Shown one piece after another: positions 31,446-41,552 of a DNA stretch of 64,000 nt (position 1 is its first letter; every line of letters starts with the position of its first letter). Both the position numbers and the translations under genes were made by a program. The DNA lies in contig CAJNDS010002541.1 of assembly GCA_905221605.1 (NCBI GenBank), forward strand, positions 48,501-112,500. Direction: 5' to 3'. Source of the DNA: Symbiodinium natans (lineage: Eukaryota > Sar > Dinophyceae > Suessiales > Symbiodiniaceae). The notes below the pieces were generated by a model. That model was not told the DNA's origin. It did not search any database and worked only from the letters and a program-made list of their open reading frames with translations.

Positions 31446-31950
31446 ATTTGCGCAGTTGCATGTTGTGTCCTTCCATCTCCAGTAAGCTGTCCTTTTCGAG
31501 CACGATGTTTGCAAATTCGTATTCTCCAACACTCCACTTTTCTCTCAGGTTCCGGGCCGAGGGTGGCCCACCTTGGCCCTCCCGTGCGACCTCTTCGACC
31601 TCGCCGAACTGGGAGGAGCCTCCTGTGTTGTGTCTTTGCCTCTTTTTTCAACAAAAGGAAAGGAAGAACAAAAGAAGAAGAAGGATAAGAAGAAGAAGCA
31701 AGAAGATGAAGGAAGGAGAAGGAGAAGAGCAGCGGAGAGCAGCGGAGAGCGGAGGCCGCGGCGCTCTGCGCCGTCGCGGAAGCGCACCTTGGCATCCAGG
31801 ACGCTCCCAAGGCCGCGTTGGTGGGGTGGGGGGTTGTAGGTTGCGGGCGGGGGGGGGGAGCGTGTGTTTCTCTCTCAGAGGTCGTTCCCTCTCTCTTTTC
31901 AGAGGGCTGTTATTTATTTCTGCTACGAGATTGTTAGGGGAAGCGTATTG
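31446..31950. other. no gene; AAG-rich tract and G runs
   Basis: 31660-31745 is a purine tract (aagaagaagga). A run of nine G lies near 31850. No family. Confidence 0.4.
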
Positions 31951-32091
31951 TTAGAAGAAGCTGTTGAGGCCTTGGAGGCCGCCGAGGAAGCCAGGGCACT
32001 GTGCCGTGCCCAGCGCTCGCGGACCGGGGAGGCTGAGGCACTCCGTGGCACGCCACGCTTTGCTCCCACTGAGAGTCCGCGTTCCTGTTGA
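31951..32091 (+). CDS. TPR-like exon
   Basis: Encodes LEEAVEALEAAEEARALCRA followed by QRSRTGEAEALRG, the helix B / next helix A pattern (ALxAAxxALxLxR..GDRxGEAxAL) that repeats in dinoflagellate tetratricopeptide proteins, which are protein-protein interaction scaffolds. It ends in a stop at 32089-32091, either a true end or read-through into intron. Neighbouring exons were not secured. Confidence 0.5.
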   Translation, partial: LEEAVEALEAAEEARALCRAQRSRTGEAEALRGTPRFAPTESPRSC

Positions 32092-35000
32092 GACTCTACA
32101 CCTGGAGGCTCTGGTTGTGCAGTTTAAGGCACAGCTCCTTACCATCTCTGAAGACCAGAGGATTGTGACGGGGACTTAGCTGCCAACTGTTTAGAAGGGA
32201 AGGACAACCGAGGGCATGTTGCTTAGGCGGGAGCTGCTGGCATTGTGGAGGGAGCTTGGAGCTACTTGGGGTGAAGTTGCAGAAACTCTCAGCATGGCAG
32301 AAAGGCCCGCCCTCTGGATTGCTGGACATGGCTGTTTGCTGCTATTGCTGGTTGCGATTTGTTTGGATAACCTTTGAACCTGGACACAGGTGTCGGGCTT
32401 CCGGTGTCCAGCTGGAAGATGCCCTGGCAGATGCAGCAGAGAAGCGTGAGCTGCAAACACAGCTTTTGAGAGCATTTGCAGCTTTCTTTTCTCAAGATTC
32501 AATACTCTGCCCGCATTCTTATCTAACTGAGGTTGGAGCATCGTTGGGGCTTGGCTCAGGCAGCTGTGGTTCCGGGCGGTTCTCATGCAGTTCAGATTCA
32601 GGCCAACTCGATACGACATTCCCATCCAGTTCCGTTCAGGATCTTTGTGCAGCTCTATGCGTGCACCCAGCCTTTCGAGCCAAAGCAAAGCTTCTTCGCC
32701 TGTTGGAGGCACCTGGCATGTTGCCCCATTCCTTTGCACCTGCTGAAAGGTGATTTGAAAAATGTACATTGCTGGCGTGTTTTTGTTGTCCCTCCTGCTA
32801 GGAGCTTCTCAGCGCATGCCGACAGTGTGGAGCGTTGAGAGCGGAAGATGTGGAGGGTTCTGCATCCGCTCAGGCGAACCGGAGAGAATGCATGAGATTC
32901 ACTGGTTCCGAATTTCGGCTGGGTGGTGACCGAAGGGCTGTCTTACTGCCAGGCTGCTGAAGCACAGTTCGAGGCAGCCTTCACTTTTTGGCCTGGTGCG
33001 AGGAGATGTGAATAACTTGTTGAAGTGCTGTTGCAGTGTTGCTACCGTGGCTGCGTGGCTTTGAGAATCTTTGATGTTTTGAGATTTTTCTTGTGATTCT
33101 CCTTTGGTTTTTTGGAGGCTGGACAGGTGAGTGAGGCCCGGCGTGCTGCGGCCGGAGTCCTGCGACTCCGTGAGGCGAAGGACCGTTTGATCTAGGGGCA
33201 TCTTGAGGCTTTCTGTGCTTTTTCAGTTGAACAGAGTTGAGAAAACCAAGTTGAAGCTTTAAGCAAAGTTGAAAAGGCAGTGGCAGTGTTGGGCTCGAGA
33301 TGGCTCAAGATACGGCAGTGCTGCCAAGTCGCGCAGCAAAGCCCGGCTTAAAAGAAATGGCTTCAGTGGTTCAAGTGTTCAAGCTGGTAGCCAATCCTGC
33401 AAAGAATCTCAAGAGAAACAGGGCATTTTCTTGAGCTCAGAGAATAGAACAAAAAAACAACATAACTACAGAACCTTTGCCGTCTGGCAGACAACTGCAA
33501 CATCCTGATGAAGAGTGCCATCATGCGACACCTAAACTTAAACTGGAGGGGCCTTTGCGTGGGAAGATTGCCGCACCCCATTAGGTTTGTGCTGGTTGTG
33601 TTGACACCTTCGGCAACCATACGTTCTGCTCGGTGAGAGATGAGGGCGTCGTTAAGGCGGTTGCAGTAGTCGAAGCATACTTCCAAGTGCCACTGCATTG
33701 GGAGCAGCCCATGGCGTTTGGTGGTATTGCAAGATTTTCGCGTTTATCGGGACGAGCTTCCAGTCTTCTCGCAAGCACACGGCCAAGGTCATTTTGGGCT
33801 CTTCTTCGTTGTGCCTGGCTTTCTTGACTCGAGCATGAAGCCGACAACAGTGCCACGTCGACTCGCCACAGGATGCCGTCGTGCTGTTGGGTAGTGAATC
33901 TTCGCCACGCACTGGCCATACACCGGTCAGCGTTGCTTTTGTGCTGCCTCGTGCAAGTCAATGTGGCAAACGCTGAGCCACAACACGGGATGCCAATCCT
34001 TGAACCCCTGCTTATGCTGCTGTATTGAGCTTTTCTGGCCGGGCAGAGCGGCTTTGCTGAAGTTTTTTGGCCTCCAATGGTGTTTCAAGGGCTGCCAGCT
34101 GAAGACCTTCGCCATGTGCATCTCGCAAGATTGCTGGTATTTGCTGTAATCGGGCTTCGGCTTGTGGAGCCCCACATGCTTTTTGACTTGCGCTCCCCCT
34201 CCACATCTGAGGCTCTGTTCTTGGGAGAAAAAAACACCACGAAAAACCTTCAAGATACAAAGCACAGGTCATTTCTTCGCATTCCTCACCTGAGTCAACC
34301 AGGGTTCGCTCCTCATAGTGGCTTTGCTGCGGTAGTGGAAGGCGGTGGCACGGGCTTTGAAGCTTTGGTTTACCTTCCCTTCATGCCCTTACATTTTAGC
34401 AAGGTGGCGAGCATGGTGAAGTGTATAACAATCGAAGATCACATCCGCGAAAGTAATGGTCAACTCAGCTGAAACTCATCGGCAACATGCCATGCCGGAA
34501 AGTTGGCCGCTATTCCTGGGCAGGTTTCATCCATGGCTGGTCAAGTGTCAGACCAGCCTGAGAGAATGAGATCAACACAAAATGTGTGTCAAAATGCCGC
34601 GCGCTGTTTTGCAGCTGATTGGGCGATTTGCAATGTACGTTATGGGATGCTTGGGCATGGGTTTGCAGGGACGGCTTTGCTATTGCCATGTCAGGGAACA
34701 GTTCGACCATTTACATTTCTGCAACGTTACTCGGGAATTGGTTCTTTTGCAGGGACAACTTCACTAGCTGCACTAGCTTTGCTTCAGGAGGGTCTGGCAA
34801 CGGTGTGTCGGTCGCGGCAGGGCCCTGGGCCTTACTCGCTTTTCCATCGCCTCCAATGCAGGACACGGCGGAGTTGTCTCGGAGGGACGAGGTGTGGCAG
34901 CGCAGAAACGCATGCAGGAATTCAGGATTCCCTTCAGGTTGTTAAGCACTATATTTTACTATGCAGCAGAGTTGCTCGAATTTCTCAGAGGTCAGAGCGC

Positions 35001-35490
35001 TTCTGGTCATCGGCCGCTCGAGCCCAAGAGCGCGGGCTCCACGAGAGTGCTCTCTGAGTGCTCTCTGAGTGCTCTCTCATTCTCCGCGTGCCCGCGATGC
35101 GATATTGACGCATCGATGCGAGATCGCCCCCACCGTTTCCGTTTCTTCCTTTCTTTTCATTTATGTTTTTTTTTTTGTGTGTGTGGGTGGGTGTGTTTAG
35201 TGTTTTTCTGTTGCGCTTTTGCTTTGCTTGCGGATGTGTTGTGCGCTCCATTTTGTGGCTCTTCTCTGAGGCACGGCCCTGGTCCTGCCAAAACGGCGGG
35301 CCGAAGAGGCCTGCTTTGTGATGCTGTTGCGCTTTGCTTCTCGGAGATTGTTTTGCAGAGTCCAGCCCAGAGACACCCAGCTGAAAGCACAATGACTACT
35401 TTGGCAGTAGACCCAGAAAAGACCACCTCCTTTGAAAAAAGGAGGCCCGCCTTTTTGTGGGCCCTTCTTTGTTTTGGGTATTCTTTTGCG
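32092..35490. other. no recognised gene; possible exons
   Basis: About 32404-32490 (LEDALADAAEKRELQTQLLR) and 33135-33195 (SEARRAAAGVLRLREAKDRL) are helical alanine-rich stretches that might be TPR-type exons, but are too short to assign. 35040-35085 has three gagtgctctct copies, and 35168-35180 is a T run followed by a GT repeat. Confidence 0.3.
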
Positions 35491-35590
35491 GTGTCTCTTG
35501 TTGTTGCTTGTTGTTGCTTGTTGCTATTTGTTGCTATTTGTTGCTATTTGTTGCTATTTGTTGCTATCTGTTGCTATCTGTTGCTCTTAG
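35491..35590. repeat. 10-12-bp T-rich tandem repeat ttgctatttg
   Basis: Eight or so copies of ttgttgctattt/ctg. The Leu/Cys/Phe-rich ORFs of up to 257 codons across 34.9-36.0 kb result from this T-rich composition. Confidence 0.85.
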
Positions 35591-36207
35591 CTTTTTGTTT
35601 CCGGTCTGCCCTTTTCGCTTTTGCGTTGCTTTGCGCTCTTTGCTTTTTTGGCTTTTGTCCTTTCTGATCTCTGCTCTCCGCTTTCTGCTTGTGCCTTGCT
35701 TTCTCTTCATTTTGCTCGTTGCTTTATGTTTTTTTGTTTTCGATTTGTCGCTTCTTGCTTTTGCTTTTTGCTTCTGGTTTATGGGAAGGCAAGCAAATGT
35801 GTCCCTGCCACTGTTTGGCGACTCGGAACTTTCCGAGCCTGAAAAATGGTACTGGACCTGGACGAAAGCACGATTCGAACGCTTCTTGGCATTTCCGGGC
35901 CCTGAAGTGCTCACAGCGCCTAAACGACGGCTTCCGAACCCACAAGAAGCACTGAGCAGGTCATCGATTTCCATATGGCAATGGGTACAAGACAAAAAAG
36001 ACCCAAACAAATTCTGAAACCAAACAGAAAAGTCCCTAGATTACTTCTAGAACCCCAGCAAAAGGTGTGTGTGTGTGTGTCATGCATGCACGCACCATTA
36101 AAAAGAACGTTGTGACGCAGATGATAAAATGGAGTAAGCATGAGCAGGCATGAGCAGGCATGAGCAGGCGGTCAAGAATGCAAAAAAGCACCTGGTCTTA
36201 AGCTGGA
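35591..36207. other. no gene; T-rich tract, (GT)n and 11-bp repeat
   Basis: 36066-36081 is a GT dinucleotide run. 36139-36168 holds three gcatgagcag copies. Confidence 0.5.
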
Positions 36208-36912
36208 ATGAATGTGAGTGTCATCATCGTCGGCACCGAAATGGTATGGGCTCTTGCGGGCAGCTGGCGAGCCGATATGCTAGAAACGAGGGTGCGCCAG
36301 CTGATGTGTTCGCATTGGCCACATCTCGTGGTGAAAGACCAGTACTGCGTGGAGATGTATCTGCCCGAAGTTTTGGATGTGACCGACAAGCATCTGCTGC
36401 CTGAAGAAGGGATGAGCCTAACATACGACAGGCTCAGGGAGGGGTTCCACGACGAAAGTGCTGCTAGACTTGACGGGCTCCATGAGTGTGTTCCGTTTTG
36501 CATTTGCATCTGGAGCGAGGGGACTTTACGAGACATGCTGTTAAAAAGGATCTTTCGTTGGCCCTTTCCAAGCTCCATTTCCAGCCTTCGTTTGAAGTTG
36601 TTGCTTGTAGTCATTCCATGGCCAAAAGCCCTGTCGGGAGGCCTTTCGAGCAGGCGTCGAGGCCTTCTGAGCTCTGCGAGTTTCATTGGTCAGAGATCAT
36701 TCCATCTGCTGCAGGCAGTGGCGCTCAGCCGAGAAGTTGGCGACCGAACAGGTGGGGCAGACATGTATTTGGGATTGTTTGGCTTATGGCTGCGATCGGC
36801 AGATCGTCCTGACACATGGCTTTGCATTGCAAAAATCAGCCGCAACCTATCTCTCGGTCAACACGTCCTCCCCGCTGACACTTTTCGGTCCGTGCAACAA
36901 ATCGTAACCTAA
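36208..36912 (+). CDS. hypothetical protein, 234 codons
   Basis: An ATG-to-TAA frame that does not depend on simple repeats. The first half is mixed and protein-like (for example DQYCVEMYLPEVLDVTDK), the second half basic and hydrophobic. I recognise no domain. The same DNA is open for 162 codons on the reverse strand, which lowers confidence. It lies 0.4 kb before the PPR gene on the same strand. Confidence 0.3.
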   Translation: MNVSVIIVGTEMVWALAGSWRADMLETRVRQLMCSHWPHLVVKDQYCVEMYLPEVLDVTDKHLLPEEGMSLTYDRLREGFHDESAARLDGLHECVPFCICIWSEGTLRDMLLKRIFRWPFPSSISSLRLKLLLVVIPWPKALSGGLSSRRRGLLSSASFIGQRSFHLLQAVALSREVGDRTGGADMYLGLFGLWLRSADRPDTWLCIAKISRNLSLGQHVLPADTFRSVQQIVT

Positions 36913-37209
36913 TTTCTAATATCCCTAGCAAGTTAAATGGGAGCTTCTGCTGAATCTGGTGGAGACACTTTGAGACCAGGCGAAGCTCATGCCTTGCACT
37001 TCTTGGCTGCGGCAAGTCTAGCAACCGAAGGCTCGCGTCCAGCTCAGGTGACTCCTGTGGTTTGCAAAGCGTCCAAGTGAGTTCCACCACCAGTTTCGTC
37101 AAGCCTTGTTAAGGGGTTTCATGATGTTGGACATGCAGTTGCTTTTGTGGCGTCAAGGGTCATCATGATCCTAGCGTGAGCTTTCTGCTCAATTTGATCA
37201 AGTCTTTGA
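36913..37209. other. spacer before the PPR gene
   Basis: No feature seen. A TGA at 37207-37209 closes the PPR frame upstream. Confidence 0.5.
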
Positions 37210-37329
37210 GCGGTTTTGCCAGAGTCATCCACAAGGCTCAAAGCAGAGCAAGCTCTCCCATCTCCCAGTGGCAGAGACCATCAGAGACTGTTGAGGGATA
37301 CGCTGCACGGGCCTAAGTGTTGCGGGTGC

Positions 37330-39411
37330 ATGCGCTCGAGATCCAAAGACGGAGAGTTCAAGAAGTTGAAGAAGTTGAAGGGAAGCTGGCAGGCATTCTG
37401 TGAGGTCATTTCAGAGCGAATTTGTCCAAGCGTGGTCGCTCACAATGCTGCAATCAGTGGGAGTGCGGGTAATTGGCGCCGGACGGTTTGCCTGCTTGCA
37501 GAGGTGGAGAGGACGACCAGAGCTGACATCATTTCCTACAACGCTTGTATCTGTTCATGTAAAGGTCCATCTGCCTGGCGGTTGCCGAGCAGTTTGCTGA
37601 CCTCAATGCAAGCACGAGCCCTTGTGCTGGACGACTACTCATGCAACCTTCTGATACGAAGTTGCGGGGACTGGCAACGTGCATGGGCATCACTTGCGTG
37701 CTGCGGTCAGTGCACTATCGAAGTGGACAGCATTGGCTTCAACTCCCTGATTAGTGCATGTGCAAGAGACCAAACTTGGCCAAGGGCCATTCTTCTGCTG
37801 AAGATCGCGTCAGGATGCGGCTTGAATTCGCAAAACACCATACAGGAGACCATCTCCTACAACACGGCGATCAGCGCCTTCAGTGGCCGAGGGAAGAGTT
37901 GGACTTTGCCCCTTGCTCTTCTTGGCGAACTGCGGGCAACGTGCCTTAAAAGCAACATGATGAGCTTCGGTGCCGCGGTGTCAGCTCTTCGTGACAGTGA
38001 CAGTAGCGGCAGTAGCGATAGTGGCGGCAGTAGCGACAGTGGTGGCAGTGGTGGCAGTGGTGGCAGTGACCGAGGGCAAAACTGGCAGAGAGCACTGTGC
38101 CTGGATGCATTGGCACGAGAACGTGAAGCCCACAGCACGGTCATTCAAAATTCCGTGATGTCGATGTGCAGCTGGCGCCGTGCCTGGTCTATGTTGCAAT
38201 GCATTTCTTCAGGTTCCTCGCCGAGCGCAGTGAGTTTTGGCAGTGCCCTTGGGAGCGGACGGAAGGGAGGGCCCTGGCCACTGGCATTGTGGTTCTTGGT
38301 GTGGATGCTCGCGTGCAGGTCCACACCCAACAGGATAACACGCAATGCAGCTGTTGACATTTGCAGGGGCTTGCAGGGCTCCCAGGGCTCTTGGAAGCAC
38401 TGCCTGGCTATCCTGGACTGGGAATTCTCGGAGGGCAACAACAGATACAGCGACAGCACTGACAGCACTGACAGCACTGACAGCACCCTGATCTACGCCA
38501 GCGACGCCTGTGTCAAAGCCCGGAGCTGGAGGAGCGCCCGAAAGATCCTCCAACGAAGGAGCGACGCAGGATCACGCTCGGACCACTCGGACCCCGTCGC
38601 CGGCTCTTTGGAGATCCTGGCGGTGGGCGCAGAAGGTGAGTGGAAGGCATCGCTTGGCATGTTCAGCAAAATGCGCCGAAGGCGGATTGAAGCCGGCTCC
38701 ATGTTCCATGCGGTCCATTCCGTCATGGCAACATCTCAGGAGTGGCGGAGCGCGCAGCAGGTCCTTGCGTGCATGGCACTGTTGCCTATGCAGGTATCGC
38801 TTGCAACGTATGCCAACGCCATGCAGGTCTACAAACAATCCTCCAAGTGGGATCTTGCAGTGCATCTGGTGCGAGATGGCCAGGTTGAAGTGGATATGGC
38901 GCTGCAGAATGCTATGATTGATGCCTGCGGAAAGCTACATAAGTGGCGGACTACTGTCGGCATGCTCACTTCAATGGCATCGAGTTCGCGAGCTCGGCCT
39001 GACACTCTGAGCTGCAACGCTTGCCTCGATGCTTGTGAGAAAGGCAGGAAGTGGAAGGTTTCCCTGGAGATACTAAGATCGATGTGGTGTCAAGAGGGAG
39101 GCCCCTTTCCTGAGGCTGCAAGTGTTGAAGTTGTGTTGTCTGTTTGCGAGAGATGCTCCAGGTGGCAGCATTCTTTGCAAATACTCGCAGACTTAGCAGA
39201 CTTAGAAGGTTTGAACGATTTGAGCGATTTGAGCGATTTGGGCGATTTGGGTGGGGACAGGCTGGGGCACAGGCTGCCCCGCGCTTGGACTTTCGGCGTT
39301 GGTGTGCAGGCCTACTCCAGAGCGGGTCAGGGAAGGAAGGTCCCGCGATTGCTGCAGCAGCTGTGCTACGTCGTCGAGTCGGGACTCAAGACGCTTCTTG
39401 CCTCTAGTTGA
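37330..39411 (+). CDS. pentatricopeptide repeat (PPR) protein, intronless
   Basis: 693 residues from the first in-frame ATG (37330); the frame is open from 37210 after a stop, so a spliced upstream exon is possible. Repeats of about 35 residues carry the PPR helix pattern with conserved W, YN and SAC positions: SYNACICSC, GFNSLISACARD, SYNTAISAFSGRG, LQNAMIDACGKLHKW, SCNACLDACEKGRKW. PPR proteins bind organelle RNA base by base and take part in its editing, processing or translation; chloroplast or mitochondrion is the expected site, though I see no clear transit peptide. Three simple-sequence insertions interrupt the array: a Ser/Asp/Gly run (about 37995-38070), a DST run (38450-38487) and an LSDLGDL run (about 39215-39245). 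They probably form loops. No editing domain (DYW) is visible at the C-terminus. No intron was needed over 2 kb, unlike the TPR exons downstream. Confidence 0.85.
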   Translation: MRSRSKDGEFKKLKKLKGSWQAFCEVISERICPSVVAHNAAISGSAGNWRRTVCLLAEVERTTRADIISYNACICSCKGPSAWRLPSSLLTSMQARALVLDDYSCNLLIRSCGDWQRAWASLACCGQCTIEVDSIGFNSLISACARDQTWPRAILLLKIASGCGLNSQNTIQETISYNTAISAFSGRGKSWTLPLALLGELRATCLKSNMMSFGAAVSALRDSDSSGSSDSGGSSDSGGSGGSGGSDRGQNWQRALCLDALAREREAHSTVIQNSVMSMCSWRRAWSMLQCISSGSSPSAVSFGSALGSGRKGGPWPLALWFLVWMLACRSTPNRITRNAAVDICRGLQGSQGSWKHCLAILDWEFSEGNNRYSDSTDSTDSTDSTLIYASDACVKARSWRSARKILQRRSDAGSRSDHSDPVAGSLEILAVGAEGEWKASLGMFSKMRRRRIEAGSMFHAVHSVMATSQEWRSAQQVLACMALLPMQVSLATYANAMQVYKQSSKWDLAVHLVRDGQVEVDMALQNAMIDACGKLHKWRTTVGMLTSMASSSRARPDTLSCNACLDACEKGRKWKVSLEILRSMWCQEGGPFPEAASVEVVLSVCERCSRWQHSLQILADLADLEGLNDLSDLSDLGDLGGDRLGHRLPRAWTFGVGVQAYSRAGQGRKVPRLLQQLCYVVESGLKTLLASS

Positions 39412-39816
39412 GGATCTGGGATAGTATCCAGTCAGGCGTGCGTTCCAGCCGAAAAGATGCGGTCGTGAGAAGCATGTTCCAAAGCAGGGCAGAGAGGCTT
39501 AGGCGAACGTCTCTGCATCAAGCGGCAGGTGTTGGCACTCCAGAGCACGCTCTCCAGCTTTGTTCGGAAGCAGGTGCCAGCTGGCAGAAGCTGAATGGCT
39601 GCGAGCGGTGTTGAATCACAAATCCCCCGCGCTGAGGTTTTGAGGCATCTCCCCTCCCTCTGCCATCAGTTCTAGTTCTCTCGCATTCGTTTGGAAAGGC
39701 CGACTGTTCTGTGACCTTGATGAGCGCAGAGGAGCCCGAGTCCAATTGACGCCAGCACAAAAGCCACAAGAGCCACAAGAGCTACAAGTGCAGGAACGTG
39801 TAAGATACAATGAGTG
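39412..39816. other. spacer, no gene recognised
   Basis: Contains a short gccacaagagccacaagagc tandem at about 39763-39785. Confidence 0.4.
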
Positions 39817-40050
39817 ATTGTAAACGCTTGCGCACGCCGCCTCGGCAGCCGGGCCAGGCCCAAGAAGTTCGAAAAACCTTTCGCGGGTCGGGGTAGGGAG
39901 AGGAAGGTCTCGGGGGGGGGTGTCCCCAGGGAGTTTCAGAGGAGGTCCCAGTGGCAGTCCCAGGAGGATTGCCGGAATGGTCCCGGACGTTCATCGTGGT
40001 CTCTTGTTCTAGACGCCTCTCGGCTGCCGAGGCGAATACATTGAGATACT
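39817..40050. mobile_element. short inverted-repeat (MITE-like) element
   Basis: A perfect 14-bp inverted pair, cgcctcggcagccg (39838-39851) and cggctgccgaggcg (40021-40034), bounds about 170 bases rich in G and ggtccc. Imperfect complementarity continues outwards (agatacaatg on the left, tacattgagatac on the right). The left end is shared with 28249-28285. No ORF. A non-autonomous DNA element is the simplest reading. Confidence 0.6.
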
Positions 40051-40072
40051 ACAGGATGTTTTTGGGTCAAAT

Positions 40073-40774
40073 ATGGGTGATCAAAAAAGTGCAAGCACCG
40101 CACAACACTTTTCTTGGGAGCTGAGCAAGGTCAGCGCGCTGTTGTCAACTATGTCGCAAGCCCACCTCATGTCGCATGCGTGCCTTGCTCAGTGTGGCGA
40201 GAGGGGGACTGGCAGAGGCATTTCGTCTCCGCCCTCTCCAGTGACGAGATGCTTCAAGACTGAGATGGTCTGCCCGCGAGCATTTCCCTTGGTGACCAGG
40301 CCCGAAGAAGCGTTTCGTGCGGCGCGAGACAGCCTCCAAAGCCTCAGGGAGCTCGAAGGCGAGAGGGCAAACTCGGACTTCAAGATGTTCAACTGTGTAT
40401 TGACTCCGTGTGCAGGTCCAAGGGCAGAGGATCGGCTTTCCTTCAGCTTCCAGTGCTACAGTGCTACTCACAATGGGCAACCTCTGATCTCGAGCTGGGG
40501 TTGCTGTATGCAGGATACTTTGGACAGGCCTTTCGAGCACATCATGCAAGAGGCTGGGACGGCCTGGGTCTGGCACCATGTCGAGCACTGCTTCAGCTTG
40601 CTTGAGACGCAGGTGCAGGCACTTTCTTGCTGTGGCAAGGCCCTTCTCCTTCAACAAATCGCTCTTTTCGCTCCTGTCTCCTGTCACTCCTTTCTCTGGC
40701 AGATCAAGCCCTGTGCAGGCAGAGGTAGCTTTACAACGATCTGTGCCGTTCTCAGTCCAGAGAGCAGCTGCTGA
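40073..40774 (+). CDS. possible TPR-type coding segment
   Basis: A 233-codon ATG-started frame. Its best-supported part is about 40291-40380, RPEEAFRAARDSLQSLRELE, which has the TPR helix pattern. The rest (for example QCYSATHNGQPLISSWGCC) looks less like coding DNA, so the true exon is probably smaller. Confidence 0.4.
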   Translation: MGDQKSASTAQHFSWELSKVSALLSTMSQAHLMSHACLAQCGERGTGRGISSPPSPVTRCFKTEMVCPRAFPLVTRPEEAFRAARDSLQSLRELEGERANSDFKMFNCVLTPCAGPRAEDRLSFSFQCYSATHNGQPLISSWGCCMQDTLDRPFEHIMQEAGTAWVWHHVEHCFSLLETQVQALSCCGKALLLQQIALFAPVSCHSFLWQIKPCAGRGSFTTICAVLSPESSC

Positions 40775-41510
40775 GCGAGAGATGCGCTAGAGATTGCGCT
40801 GGGGATTGCGCTAGGGCTAGGGATTGCATGAGGAATTTTAAATTTAAGGTTTTTCTACCGAAATTGGTGTGTGTCCATGTGTGTCCTCTTTCTTTTTTGC
40901 CACCTTCTCCTGCTTCCTGCACTTCCTGCTTGGTGACCTTTCTCAATTGTCTCAGGCCTCGGGCCAGAGCTTCTTGGAAGAAGCCTTGGCGTTAGTTCAA
41001 GGACTCTTCTCTCTCCGGGGAAATCTCTCCACATATTGGCTCTCGCTTTGCATATGGTGCCTCTCACAACACGGAGATTTTTCTTTGCACTCTGCAGGAC
41101 TTCGGGGAAAATCAGTTGGCCCGCACCTCAGAAAGTGTGCTGCAGCGACGAGCAACACAGACAAAAGCAAGCTCCGCAAAATTGGGGTACAATGATGGAC
41201 AAAAATGCTTGCACAAAATGTACCATAGTGTAGAAGAAAAGAGGTTCTCCGACTTTCACGATTGCCACCGCTTAGAGTAGCCAGAGGAGAGTGGACCATC
41301 AAAGAATCAATATTTGTGATCTTGATCCGGGTTTTCAGGTTCGGACGACAGGCTCCACAGGCTCTTCGTTGCCGAAAGCGAGATCACATTGGTGGTGGCC
41401 TCAATGCGGCCTCAGCTCGAGGACTCTGGAGACCAGCTTGCTGCAGAGCAACCGATCCCCAGAGCCCGCTCTCCAGGTCCTTATGGAGGCTGAGCTGAGC
41501 TGGACACCAA

Positions 41511-41552
41511 GAGCCTGCAAGAGTCTGCAAGAGTCTGCAAGAGCCTGGGCCT
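41511..41552. repeat. 10-bp tandem repeat agagtctgca
   Basis: Four copies of caagagtctg/caagagcctg. Confidence 0.85.

Noticed and set aside
31080-31810. Cys/Lys/Arg-rich and Gln/Leu-rich ORFs
   Set aside because: Translate the gttgcaaacgct tandem repeat in different frames.
34894-36017. Plus-strand ORFs of 257 and 186 codons that look like membrane proteins
   Set aside because: Phe/Leu/Cys richness comes from T-rich tandem repeats; no conserved domain and overlapping open frames.
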